DNA from: Massilistercora timonensis
GTDB taxonomy: Bacteria > Bacillota > Clostridia > Lachnospirales > Lachnospiraceae
Assembly: GCF_900312975.1 (NCBI RefSeq)
Contig: NZ_LT990039.1
Span: 744,001 to 808,000, forward strand
Length of the DNA stretch: 64,000 nucleotides
Direction: 5' to 3'
The notes beneath the pieces were generated by a model. It ran no database searches. It was not told the origin of the DNA and worked only from the letters and a program-made list of their open reading frames with translations. Both the position numbers and the translations under genes were made by a program. How positions within the stretch are numbered: position 1 is the stretch's first letter; each line of letters opens with the position of its first letter. This document shows, in pieces, positions 30,640-38,698 of the stretch.

Positions 30640-31452
30640 TCAATTCAGCTTGGTTCCGCAGGAAGTGCAGAAGGATAAGTGCTCTGCCAGCACCTTCCCG
30701 CAATTGGGGCAGACCTTTGTGCCCGGCTGGGGGCCATGGTTCTCCGGCCCCGGAGCTGGCTCTTTCTTCAGCGGGGTGCCGCAAATGATACAGAATCCCT
30801 GTCCCGGATTGATCTCTGCCCCACAATTCGGGCAAGTTGGGCCCTTAGGCGGTTCCGGGATCGGGATCGGCTCCGGCTCTGGCTCTGACTCTGGAATTGG
30901 TTCCGGGATCGGTTCCGGTTCCGGTACTGGCTCTGGAACGGGTTCTGGGATCGGTTCCGGCGCAGGGGCTGTATGTTCAATCTTAGATCCACAATTTACG
31001 CAGAACGCCTGATCCGGCTCTACCGGCGCGCCGCAGTTGCTGCACACCTCTCCGCCCTGAGGCGGTTCCGGCGCAGGGGCTGGAGCCGGATGTTCAATCT
31101 TGGCTCCGCACACATTACAGAACATGGAGTCCTGCGCGATCTGCGCATGGCAGTTGGGGCAGAAGATCACGCCTTTTACCCGCTGGATCTGTCCCCGCAG
31201 ATCTGCGATCTGTGTCTCCAGCTCATCCAGCCTGGCAATGATCCCGGATTCCTCCGGGTCTGCCTCCTCGCCACTCTCTTTCAGTTTTCTATAAGAAATC
31301 GCTCCCAGATCCGCCAGCACATCCTTCTTCTGCCCTTCCAGGTTCTTAAGCGCGCCGGAAAGCTTGGCGGAATCTGTCATCTCCCTGGTCTTCTGGATCG
31401 CTCCCTGTCCCAGGTTGGTAAGTTTTTTGTCGATATCATCCAAAAAAGCCAT
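30640..31452 (-). CDS. Coiled-coil protein with four zinc ribbons (DZANK-like)
   Basis: This is a 270-residue cytoplasmic protein with no membrane helix. The N-terminal part (1-90) is helical (DKKLTNLGQGAIQKTREMTD, SGIIARLDELETQIADLRGQ). Four CxxC-CxxC ribbons follow: CPNC/CNVC, CSNC/CVNC, CPNC/CIIC, CPNC/CTSC. Between ribbons 2 and 3 is a Pro-Glu repeat spacer of about 40 residues. It may act as a scaffold that binds the ribbon-bearing membrane proteins or nucleic acid. This is inferred from domain content. It follows the sigma gene by 117 bases. Confidence 0.78.
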   Translation of the reverse strand: MAFLDDIDKKLTNLGQGAIQKTREMTDSAKLSGALKNLEGQKKDVLADLGAISYRKLKESGEEADPEESGIIARLDELETQIADLRGQIQRVKGVIFCPNCHAQIAQDSMFCNVCGAKIEHPAPAPAPEPPQGGEVCSNCGAPVEPDQAFCVNCGSKIEHTAPAPEPIPEPVPEPVPEPEPIPEPIPESEPEPEPIPIPEPPKGPTCPNCGAEINPGQGFCIICGTPLKKEPAPGPENHGPQPGTKVCPNCGKVLAEHLSFCTSCGTKLN

Positions 31453-31569
31453 ATCTATTTCCTCCTGAAATTTAATATATGTCTAATTTTATTCTTTTTT
31501 CTCTCTTTTGACAAGATTCAACTAGACAATCTGACGAAAATTTTACAAAAACTTCTTTCACACTGTCCT

Positions 31570-33465
31570 TTAGCTGGGCGTCCAGTCAAATCCCGCCGTC
31601 TCGTCGTGCAGGATCCCGCTGCTTTCTTCATAAGTAAGGATTCTCTCATCTCCGCCGTCCAGCGGGCTGAGCACATAGGTGGTCACTCCTCCCCCGCTAG
31701 GCTCTGCCGTGATCTGATAGGTATAAGTATGGCTCTCCCCTGTTCCGGACATCAGCTCCACGATCGTGGCAACCCCGGACTCTTCGATGGTCAGCCCTGT
31801 CCGCAGTCCGCCCACCGGCGCCACATAACTGTATTCCCCTACAGGAAACTCAAGTGCGGCCTCACCGGATCCGCCCGCCGTCTCATCCTGGCCGTCTGAA
31901 GACATTTCTGCCTCTTCGATACTCACGATCCGGTAGGCGCCCTGATCATTGGGTTTCAGCACCGCCTTCTTCTCCGTGGTCTCCTGCCCGCTCTCGCTGC
32001 TGCGGCTGTAGGTGTAATACACTTCCATGGAATCTTCGGTGTACTCTGCCCAGGTGATCGCGGCTTCGCTGACCCAACTGATGGTAGCCGGCGCAAAGAC
32101 AATCTTGTCCTTCTCCACATTTACGCCGTATTCCTGCCCGTCGTCATCATTTTCCTCTGTAAACTGATAATCACTGAAAGAAGAAAACATCCGGTTGACA
32201 TCCGCCAGGGAATATTGGGCACGCCAATTCGCGTCAGGCCCGTACTCCTCGATCACGCCCCCGCTCCGGCCGGAAGGCTCGCAAAGGTTATTCAAGATCT
32301 CCCGGGCTTCCTCCCGGGATAATCCCTGGGAAGGGATCTCCTGGGGACCGTAGGCAAGCACAAATTCCAGTTCTTCTCTGGTAAGATTCCCGGCGACCAG
32401 ATTTGGATAATCTTCTGCCTTTACTTCCTGTGGGGTCTCTTCCTGCTCTGGTTCCTTTTGCTCCTGCTGCTTCGCTTCGCTCTGCTCTGGCTGTTCCTGG
32501 ACCACCGCCGGTTCATTTACTGCATCCAGGATCTGGTAGACGCCATAGGCTCCCGCGCCTCCGGCCAGGCACACGCCTACCGCCACAGCCGCCACTTTCC
32601 CCAAAGTGGTGTGCAAGAATCCCGCTTTCACCGCACCTGCTGCTTTCGCTCCTGCCAGCCCTTTCCCGCCGGCAGAAACTTGCGCCGCGCCTGCTGCCTG
32701 GCCATGAGCCGCCGCCTGGGAAGCAGCCGCGCTCTGGCTGCTTCCCGCGGCGCTTTGACGGGATACGGCCCCAAATACACCCTGCGCCACCGACTTTCCG
32801 CCTGCCGCCAGGCTTCCCGCCTTGTCCAGGTATCCTGCCTGGGAGCGGAGCAGATAGAGAAACAGTGGCAGCGGAGCCACACTGTACAGCTTGTATCCCT
32901 TCTTCTGCAGTTCTTTTGCCTTTTTCTTCAGGTTCTGTCTTCCGTAGTTCAGCCGGGATTTGACGGTGTTCTCAGAGCACCCCAGGGTAGCTGCGATCTC
33001 CCGGATGGACGCGCCCTCGATATGGAAGAGAAGGATACACATCCTCTGCTCTTCCGACAGGGAGTCGATCATCTCCCGGACCAGCTCCTGAGTTTCCTGC
33101 CTTGTGTAGGAAAGCTCCGGCTGATTTTCAATGCTGTCATCCTCAATGCAGTATTCAAAATTCTCCCCTTCCTCCTCTGTCTCCATCTGGGAAAACAGCA
33201 TGGGGTTTTTCTTAACCAGCATATTTTTGGCGGTATTGGCCACGATCCTTCCCAGCCATCCAGGGAAGGCTTCCGGTTCCGTCAGCATATCCAGCTTTGT
33301 AAATGCCCGGATGTAGGCTTCCTGCAGCACATCCTGGGCGGCCTCTTCATTTTTCATATACTGAAGGGCCAGATAATATTTACTCTTGTAAGTGGTTTCA
33401 TAGAGAAACCCGTATCCTCTCTCATCCCCCTGCTTCGCAAGGGTTACTGCCTCTTTATAATCCAC
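31570..33465 (-). CDS. ECF-type sigma factor fused to a membrane segment and a large outer domain
   Basis: This is a 631-residue protein. Residues 1-170 are an ECF sigma factor: region 2 (NEEAAQDVLQEAYIRAFTKL, FPGWLGRIVANTAKNML) and region 4 (LSEEQRMCILLFHIEGASIREIAATLGCSENTVKSRL, in parts). An Ala/Gly/Ser-rich linker (about 210-280) leads to one membrane helix (KVAAVAVGVCLAGGAGAYGVYQ, about 288-310), a Gln/Glu-rich stalk and a 300-residue outer domain. Ordinary ECF sigmas are under 200 residues and use a separate anti-sigma. Here the sensor seems to be covalently attached, so release by proteolysis is a possible mode of control. Confidence 0.88.
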   Translation of the reverse strand: MDYKEAVTLAKQGDERGYGFLYETTYKSKYYLALQYMKNEEAAQDVLQEAYIRAFTKLDMLTEPEAFPGWLGRIVANTAKNMLVKKNPMLFSQMETEEEGENFEYCIEDDSIENQPELSYTRQETQELVREMIDSLSEEQRMCILLFHIEGASIREIAATLGCSENTVKSRLNYGRQNLKKKAKELQKKGYKLYSVAPLPLFLYLLRSQAGYLDKAGSLAAGGKSVAQGVFGAVSRQSAAGSSQSAAASQAAAHGQAAGAAQVSAGGKGLAGAKAAGAVKAGFLHTTLGKVAAVAVGVCLAGGAGAYGVYQILDAVNEPAVVQEQPEQSEAKQQEQKEPEQEETPQEVKAEDYPNLVAGNLTREELEFVLAYGPQEIPSQGLSREEAREILNNLCEPSGRSGGVIEEYGPDANWRAQYSLADVNRMFSSFSDYQFTEENDDDGQEYGVNVEKDKIVFAPATISWVSEAAITWAEYTEDSMEVYYTYSRSSESGQETTEKKAVLKPNDQGAYRIVSIEEAEMSSDGQDETAGGSGEAALEFPVGEYSYVAPVGGLRTGLTIEESGVATIVELMSGTGESHTYTYQITAEPSGGGVTTYVLSPLDGGDERILTYEESSGILHDETAGFDWTPS

Positions 33466-33539
33466 GTCTTTCCTCCTGCCTGTCGCGGCGGATTTTCCGC
33501 CGGACTCTTATTAAATTATAAGATGCGCGTTACATTCCG

Positions 33540-33692
33540 TCAATGTTTCCCAAGTTTCCCCATGGCCTTCAACCTCCGCCGCACGATCCGGCAAGTATTC
33601 CGCTTTCCCGCTTCATTTTCCGGGCTGGCTTCCATATCCTGGCGCACCAGACGGACAAACCACCGGATCACATTTTCATTTCCCCGGATCAT
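33540..33692 (-). CDS. Possible 50-residue basic protein between the lipoprotein and sigma genes
   Basis: A frame MIRGNENVIRWFVRLVRQDM followed by EASPENEAGKRNTCRIVRRR and LKAMGKLGKH starts at 33692, two bases after the lipoprotein stop (TAG-CT-ATG), with AGAGG upstream. It is basic and helical in appearance, with no known family. Translational coupling and position 74 bases before the sigma gene favour a real gene, for example a small regulator, but coding bias alone is weak evidence. Confidence 0.45.
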   Translation of the reverse strand: MIRGNENVIRWFVRLVRQDMEASPENEAGKRNTCRIVRRRLKAMGKLGKH

Positions 33693-33694
33693 AG

Positions 33695-34048
33695 CTAACG
33701 CCTCTGGTAATAATCCGGATTCCAGCTACTGTCGGCTGACTCTACGGTGATCATATTCTCGTCCGACGACAAAGTCACGATCAGCGGCTCGCAGGAACTG
33801 ACCGCTCCGCCAAAGTCAAGGCTTATGCTGTTCTCATGTTCCGTCCAGGTTCCCACTTCCACATCTCCGTCCTCGTTGTATGCCGCCGTGCCGTCCTTTT
33901 CGATGGTGATCTCTACTTTGCTTCCACTTGTGGAGGTCCCTCCGTAGGTTCCTTCCCATTTGGGCCCTCCACAGGCACATAAAGCCGTCATTAAGGTGAT
34001 CGCCACTGCTGCTCCTGATAACCGTTTCCAAATTTCCCCTGCTTTCAT
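33695..34048 (-). CDS. Small lipoprotein upstream of the sigma gene
   Basis: This is a 117-residue precursor with a lipoprotein signal (RLSGAAVAITLMTALCAC) and a small beta-rich mature part: KWEGTYGGTSTSGSKVEITI, KDGTAAYNEDGDVEVGTW and ENSISLDFGG. This looks like a one-domain lipocalin-like or META-like fold. GGAG precedes ATG at 34048. It is the first gene of the run leading into the membrane-tethered sigma factor, and may be part of the same envelope response. Confidence 0.68.
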   Translation of the reverse strand: MKAGEIWKRLSGAAVAITLMTALCACGGPKWEGTYGGTSTSGSKVEITIEKDGTAAYNEDGDVEVGTWTEHENSISLDFGGAVSSCEPLIVTLSSDENMITVESADSSWNPDYYQRR

Positions 34049-34165
34049 TTTCTTTTCTCCTTTTCTGTGGTTTTGTTAAGTACATTGGTTCTGCCCCTTT
34101 TCACAGACTAAGACAGGAGAAAAGAAGAAAAGGTTTTATGAAAATGAAATTTTTTTTGTAAATTT

Positions 34166-34208
34166 TAAAAACGCAGATGCGCAGGCCTCTCTTCCCGCAC
34201 ATCTGCGT
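34166..34208 (-). terminator. Terminator of tyrS
   Basis: ACGCAGATG (34171-34179) pairs with CATCTGCGT (34200-34208), followed by TTTTTAAAA on the minus strand. Confidence 0.8.
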
Positions 34209-34222
34209 CTCTTTATTGCTTC

Positions 34223-35446
34223 CTATTTCATAAGGATCCTCTGGAAGCTCTTCTTGCCTTTCTTCAGCACGATCCCCTCTCCGGCGAACTGCTCTTTCGT
34301 AAATTCCGCATGGATGTCAGTTACCTTCTCGCCGTCCGCGGATACGCCTCCCTGCTGCACTGCCCGGCGGGCCTCCGACTTGGAAGGCACCAGCCCGCTG
34401 CGCACCAGAAGAGTAAGGATGTCGATCTTTCCTTCTTCTAGATCCTGTTCCACAAGTTCGGTAGATGGCATATCTGCCGCCGCCCCCTGGGAGAACAGGG
34501 CTCTTGCCGCCTCCTGGGCTTTCTTTGCCTCTTCCTCGCCGTGTACCAGCTTGGTCAGCTCATAGGCCAGGATCTCCTTGGCAGTGTTCAGCTGGGCCCC
34601 TTCCCAGGAATCCATCTTGTCGATCTCCTCCAGGGGAAGGAAGGTCAGCATGCGGATACATTTCAGCACATCCGCGTCCGCTACATTTCTCCAGTACTGG
34701 TAGAACTCAAAGGGAGAGGTCTTCTCCGGATCCAGCCATACCGCGCCGCTCTGGGTCTTGCCCATCTTCTTGCCCTCGGAGTTGAGGAGCAGGGTGATGG
34801 TCATGGCGCAGGCGTTCTTGCCCAGCTTGCGCCGGATCAGCTCCGTGCCGCCCAGCATGTTGCTCCACTGGTCGTCGCCGCCAAACTGAAGGTTGCAGCC
34901 GTATTTCTGGAACAGCATATAGAAGTCATAGCTCTGCATGATCATGTAGTTAAACTCCAGGAAGCTTAAGCCCTTCTCCATCCGCTGCTTGTAGCACTCC
35001 GCCGTCAGCATCCGGTTGACGGAGAAATGAGGTCCCACCTCCCGCAGCAGTTCAATGTAGTTCAGGTCCAACAGCCAGTCCGCGTTGTTCACCATCAGGG
35101 CTTTCCCCTCGGAGAAATCAATGAACCGGCTCATCTGCTTCTTGAAGCACTCGCAGTTGTGCTGGATAGTCTCCGGCGTCATCATGGAGCGCATGTCCGT
35201 ACGGCCGGAGGGGTCGCCAATATACCCGGTACCCCCGCCGATAAGGGCGATAGGCTTGTTGCCTGCGTCCTGAAGACGCTTCATCAGGCACAGCGCCATA
35301 AAGTGTCCTACATGCAGGCTGTCTGCCGTGGGGTCGAAACCGATATAAAAGGTGGCCTTCCCGCTGTTCACCAGCTCTCTTATCTCCTCCTCATCCGTCA
35401 CCTGCGCGATCAGGCCTCTGGCCTGCAGTTCTTCATAGATTCCCAT
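34223..35446 (-). CDS. tyrS: Tyrosyl-tRNA synthetase
   Basis: This is a 407-residue class I synthetase. It has ATP-binding [13 protein letters not shown] (HIGH box as HVGH), YNFMQ-like [23 protein letters not shown], and the KMSKS-type loop [12 protein letters not shown], plus a C-terminal S4-like RNA-binding domain ([23 protein letters not shown]). It charges tRNA-Tyr. ATG at 35446 follows AGGGAGAC. It is the second gene behind a Tyr-specific T-box, 23 bases after the DUF3267 gene, so it is controlled by uncharged tRNA-Tyr. Confidence 0.97.
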   Translation of the reverse strand: MGIYEELQARGLIAQVTDEEEIRELVNSGKATFYIGFDPTADSLHVGHFMALCLMKRLQDAGNKPIALIGGGTGYIGDPSGRTDMRSMMTPETIQHNCECFKKQMSRFIDFSEGKALMVNNADWLLDLNYIELLREVGPHFSVNRMLTAECYKQRMEKGLSFLEFNYMIMQSYDFYMLFQKYGCNLQFGGDDQWSNMLGGTELIRRKLGKNACAMTITLLLNSEGKKMGKTQSGAVWLDPEKTSPFEFYQYWRNVADADVLKCIRMLTFLPLEEIDKMDSWEGAQLNTAKEILAYELTKLVHGEEEAKKAQEAARALFSQGAAADMPSTELVEQDLEEGKIDILTLLVRSGLVPSKSEARRAVQQGGVSADGEKVTDIHAEFTKEQFAGEGIVLKKGKKSFQRILMK

Positions 35447-35469
35447 TGTTTTGTCTCCCTTCGTTTTCT

Positions 35470-36081
35470 CTATTTTTGAAATATTACAAATCCACATTCC
35501 GTGGGGTGGTCCAGCACGTAACCGTCTTTATATTTTCTGGCATACCAGACGATCAGAAGATCTCCTCCTGCACCCAGGATGTTCAGCATAGAAAGCCACA
35601 GCAAAGGAGTACTTCCTGTAACAAACGCCGCAAGATAAAAACCTCCGCCCAGAACAAAGCCCGGGAGCAGCGCTCCAAAAATATATTTGCCAGGCGTCAG
35701 CGGCTCCCCGCAGTGGCAGTAGGGCGTCAGCAATTCCCACATCACGCCGATATACATGCTCTTCCAGCCGTCTTTCGCCCCCAGGCACCAGCCTGCACCG
35801 TGGAGCAGTTCATGGATAAACGCTGTGACCAGAAAGACCAGGAACGTCGCCAGATAGTCCCGTCCCGCCAGCCAGACCGGCCCCCGGCCTGCCAGGATCC
35901 AGATCACCAGAGCCAGGATCACCAAAGGAAGTGAGGTCACCAAAACCATCACATTCGCTTTCACCATTGAGATTACTTCCGAGTGCTCCTGATAGCCCTC
36001 TTCCCGGAACTTACTCCGCTGGGCTTCATAGTTGTCCAGGATCTTCTGCTTCGTCTCGCTTACCTTTCTTTCCCCTGCCAT
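35470..36081 (-). CDS. DUF3267 membrane metalloprotease-like protein
   Basis: This is a 203-residue protein with four or five hydrophobic segments and the zinc-peptidase motif HELLH in [16 protein letters not shown]. The second part holds a CHCGEPL segment and a GALLPG motif typical of DUF3267 (site-2-protease-like) proteins. The start at 36081 has AAGGAG upstream, and an earlier in-frame ATG at 36120 sits inside the T-box terminator. It lies between the Tyr T-box and tyrS, so it appears to be co-regulated with tyrosine charging. That pairing is unexpected. Confidence 0.85.
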   Translation of the reverse strand: MAGERKVSETKQKILDNYEAQRSKFREEGYQEHSEVISMVKANVMVLVTSLPLVILALVIWILAGRGPVWLAGRDYLATFLVFLVTAFIHELLHGAGWCLGAKDGWKSMYIGVMWELLTPYCHCGEPLTPGKYIFGALLPGFVLGGGFYLAAFVTGSTPLLWLSMLNILGAGGDLLIVWYARKYKDGYVLDHPTECGFVIFQK

Positions 36082-36118
36082 CTTACCCTTCTCCTTTGTC
36101 AGGCTTTTCCCGCCAAAC

Positions 36119-36415
36119 AAAAAACGTCCTTATCTTACGATAAGGACGAATCACTCCGTGGTACCACCTTGCTTCACCGGCAATTTCCCTATGCCGGCCT
36201 CATTCCGGCCGCCTCCTGGAGACAGCCCCGACGCAGTAACGCCCGTCATGCGGCGCAGCCTACTATCTTCAGAGAAACCCTCTCCTCCCAAATTCGGTGC
36301 GCGGCTCAAAGATGTATTCACAGCCAGTTCCTTCATGCGCCTCTCATCCGCCGGCAGCTTTCTGTATGGGTGTAAAGGTTGCTACTTGTTCTTGTCAAAG
36401 CCTTTGCTGTATCAC
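36119..36415 (-). promoter_or_regulatory. T-box leader specific for tRNA-Tyr
   Basis: The conserved T-box AAGGTGGTACCACGG lies at 36156-36170, followed by the terminator CGTCCTTATC/GATAAGGACG (36125-36134 with 36139-36148) and a T run. Upstream, the specifier loop reads GAATACATC with UAC (Tyr) at 36314-36316. Stem I elements (AGTAG, AGAAAGCTG) precede it. Uncharged tRNA-Tyr should favour read-through into the DUF3267 gene and tyrS. Confidence 0.93.
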
Positions 36416-36470
36416 TTGTCTGTGTGAAATCTTACCCTATTTACCCAGGTTTGTCAACCAGGTTATTAGG

Positions 36471-36537
36471 TGGGGACGTGGTATTTTCGAAAATACTACG
36501 TCCCAGATTGAAAATACCCTGTCCCTTTTTGAAAATA
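36471..36537. repeat. Inverted-repeat module, copy 1
   Basis: It contains the palindrome GGGACGTGGTATTTT/AAAATACTACGTCCC (36473-36504) followed by GAAAATACCCTGTCCC. The same ~65 bases occur in reverse at 37,240-37,305. The last 14 codons and stop of the DUF5714 gene lie within this copy. Confidence 0.85.
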
Positions 36538-37224
36538 TGGACAATGTACTTTCAGACATTCCTTATTTTCCGCCGAAAATCCACACCGGATCTGCTCTGG
36601 CAGTTCCATCTCAACTCCAAGGTTTTCTTTCGCAAAACCTACGGCTTCCTTCACTGCTGTAAAGCAATTCCGCTTACAGCAGCGAGGCCCTCCCAATTCA
36701 GCCAGAGCGTCCAGGGCCCGGGCCGTCATCTGATTGGACAATCTCCAGGACTTGCCTGTCAGAGGGGTGGCTTTCGTGACAATACTTACAAACATTCCCG
36801 TGCTGACCGCAGCGCCGCAGCAGCCCCACATTCCACAAGCCCCGCCCGGATACTTGCTCCCGCGGGAACGCATCTCCTCCAGTGCTTCTTTCAGATCGAT
36901 CTGCCCACCGCAGTTGTGATAAGCCGTCAAAAGCGCCGCTCCTGCCATGATGTGATGTTCCGGCCCATGCATGTAGATATAAGGATCTTCCATTAATTTC
37001 TGCATGATCTCAATGGGGTTCCTGGAGGCCGTTGTTTCGCACTCCCGGAGGATTACCTCCACCCCCCGCTTCTCATGGCATTCATCACAGACAAAGTGGC
37101 CTTCCTCACAGCACGCGTTGCTCTCAAACTCCTTGTGGCAGAAGACACACTCCATTTTCTTCATTTTATCAAAATATCGGATCGGCTTGCCACATACCAG
37201 GCAGGCCCCTTCTCCTCGAATCAT
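36496..37224 (-). CDS. DUF5714 protein
   Basis: This is a 242-residue cysteine-rich protein. It opens with zinc-finger-like segments (CLVCGKPIRYFDKMKKMECVFC, ACCEEGHFVCDECHEKRG, in parts), then a helical domain with HGPEHHIMAGAALLTAYHNCGG, GACGMWGCCGAAVSTGMF and PRCCKRNCFTAVKEAVGFA, as in DUF5714. It likely binds metal or an iron-sulfur cluster, but its function is unknown. The final residues QKGTGYFQSGT are encoded by the repeat module at 36471-36537, so the natural C-terminus was replaced or extended by the repeat. Confidence 0.82.
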   Translation of the reverse strand: MIRGEGACLVCGKPIRYFDKMKKMECVFCHKEFESNACCEEGHFVCDECHEKRGVEVILRECETTASRNPIEIMQKLMEDPYIYMHGPEHHIMAGAALLTAYHNCGGQIDLKEALEEMRSRGSKYPGGACGMWGCCGAAVSTGMFVSIVTKATPLTGKSWRLSNQMTARALDALAELGGPRCCKRNCFTAVKEAVGFAKENLGVEMELPEQIRCGFSAENKECLKVHCPYFQKGTGYFQSGT

Positions 37225-37239
37225 TCTTTTTTCCTCCGT

Positions 37240-37305
37240 TTTTCAAAAAGGGACAGGGTATTTTCAATCTGGGACGTGGTATTTTTAAAAATACCACGTC
37301 CCCAA
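37240..37305. repeat. Inverted-repeat module, copy 2
   Basis: It reads as the reverse complement of 36471-36537 with few differences, including a palindrome GGGACGTGGTATTTTT/AAAAATACCACGTCCC. It lies between the DUF5714 start and the nagA stop, so the DUF5714 gene is bracketed by opposite copies about 700 bases apart. Confidence 0.85.
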
Positions 37306-38442
37306 TTAAATCTCTAATTGAATCCCATCCTTAAATACTGCCTTCAGTTCCAGGTTCTCGTCCAGCAGCACCAGGTCTGCTTTCTTCCCTGGTGTGATAG
37401 AACCGTACTGATCATAAATCCCCAGGCTTTTCGCCGGGTTCATGGTAGTGCAGGCCACTGCGATCTCCAGCGGGATCTGCATTTCCTTCACTGCGGTCCG
37501 CATGCAGTCCATCAGATTTGTCACAGAACCGGCCAGGGCTCCATCGGAGACCAGCGTGGCCCGGTTCCCCGCAACCGCCACATCCAGACCGCCCAGGGTA
37601 TACTGTCCGTCCGGCATGCCGGTGGCCCGCATACTGTCGCTGATCAGGATCATCCGGTCTGCCCCCAGCATCTGGAATGTAGCCCGGACTGCCGCCGGAT
37701 GAATATGCACCCCGTCGCAGATGATCTCGGCATCCACCTGGGGATTGTCCGCCACCGCGCCTACCACTCCCGGCGCCCGATGGGTAAAGGGCGGCATGGC
37801 GTTATATAAATGGACCGCATGGCTCGCTCCTGCCTGGAAAGCCGCCATTGCGCTGTCATAGTCTGCATTGGTGTGAGCCAGGGAAATCTGTACGTCGCCC
37901 TTCATCTCCCGGATAAAATCTACCGCTTCCGGATTGCATTCCGGCGCAATCCCCACGAATTTTACCAGGCCTTCCGACGCTTCCAGGAATCTGCGGCAGA
38001 CTTTTGCGTCACAGTGGATAATATTCCTGGCGTCCTGCGCTCCCTTCTTCGCTTCACTGATAAACGGCCCCTCCATGTTGATCCCTACCAGGTCCGCGCC
38101 CTCGTGAGGTGTCCGCCGGTACTCGGCCGCAGTTGCCAGGATCCGTTCCAGTTCCTCCACCGGCAGCGTCATCGTCGCCGGCGCGATTGCCGTAACTCCC
38201 ACAGAGGCCTCATATTTCGCGATCTCCTGGATCGCCTCCAGATTTCCGTCACAGAAATCATAGCCCTTACATCCGTGAAAATGCAGATCAATAAGCCCCG
38301 GGATCGCATAACAGCCTTCGCCGTCCAGCTCTATCCCGTCCCCGGCACTTCCATTTTCCGCAAATCTGCCTTTCTCGATCCGGATCTCACCCTTTTCAAA
38401 TCTCTTATCTTCTGTATATACTTTTACGTTTTTAAGGATCAT
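37306..38442 (-). CDS. nagA: N-acetylglucosamine-6-phosphate deacetylase
   Basis: This is a 378-residue amidohydrolase. It has the entry motif PGLIDLHFHGCKGYDFCDG, the metal-site segment GINMEGPFISEAKKGAQD, VHLYNAMPPFTHRAPG, and LISDSMRATGMPDG with the catalytic aspartate. It removes acetate from GlcNAc-6-P in amino-sugar use and cell-wall recycling. GGAGGAG precedes ATG at 38442. It is divergent from nagB, the next step in the pathway. The 257-base gap holds a dispersed repeat. Confidence 0.96.
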   Translation of the reverse strand: MILKNVKVYTEDKRFEKGEIRIEKGRFAENGSAGDGIELDGEGCYAIPGLIDLHFHGCKGYDFCDGNLEAIQEIAKYEASVGVTAIAPATMTLPVEELERILATAAEYRRTPHEGADLVGINMEGPFISEAKKGAQDARNIIHCDAKVCRRFLEASEGLVKFVGIAPECNPEAVDFIREMKGDVQISLAHTNADYDSAMAAFQAGASHAVHLYNAMPPFTHRAPGVVGAVADNPQVDAEIICDGVHIHPAAVRATFQMLGADRMILISDSMRATGMPDGQYTLGGLDVAVAGNRATLVSDGALAGSVTNLMDCMRTAVKEMQIPLEIAVACTTMNPAKSLGIYDQYGSITPGKKADLVLLDENLELKAVFKDGIQLEI

Positions 38443-38520
38443 AGCCTTCTCCTCCCCGACCTGTCTTCGTCGTCAAAAATCACTTCTCTGACACATTATA
38501 GTATATCCTGATCGTCTGCG

Positions 38521-38611
38521 CAATCATTTGGGTACACCCTTTCGCGCATTTTGGTACAGGGCAATCTGCAATTTAGGACGTAGCCTTTTTACATTTTGCT
38601 ACGTCCTGAAT
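38521..38611. repeat. Dispersed repeat with imperfect palindrome in the nagA-nagB gap
   Basis: ATTTAGGACGTAGC (38571-38584) pairs with GCTACGTCCTGAAT (38598-38611) with one mismatch. Upstream, TTTGGGTACACCC and ATTTTGGTACA echo the flank of the palindrome at 26762-26814, so the two are members of one repeat family. Confidence 0.75.
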
Positions 38612-38698
38612 GAAAAAAATCTTCCCATCTGCCGATGAAATTGTTATACTTAAAGACAGAAGTTTTTCTATAATTGTCTATGAAAAGAGGGAAAATGT

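Noticed and set aside
30840-30990. Short direct repeats that look like a small repeat array
   Set aside because: These are codons of the Pro-Glu spacer in the four-ribbon protein, with no spacers of constant length. No CRISPR array was seen anywhere in the window.
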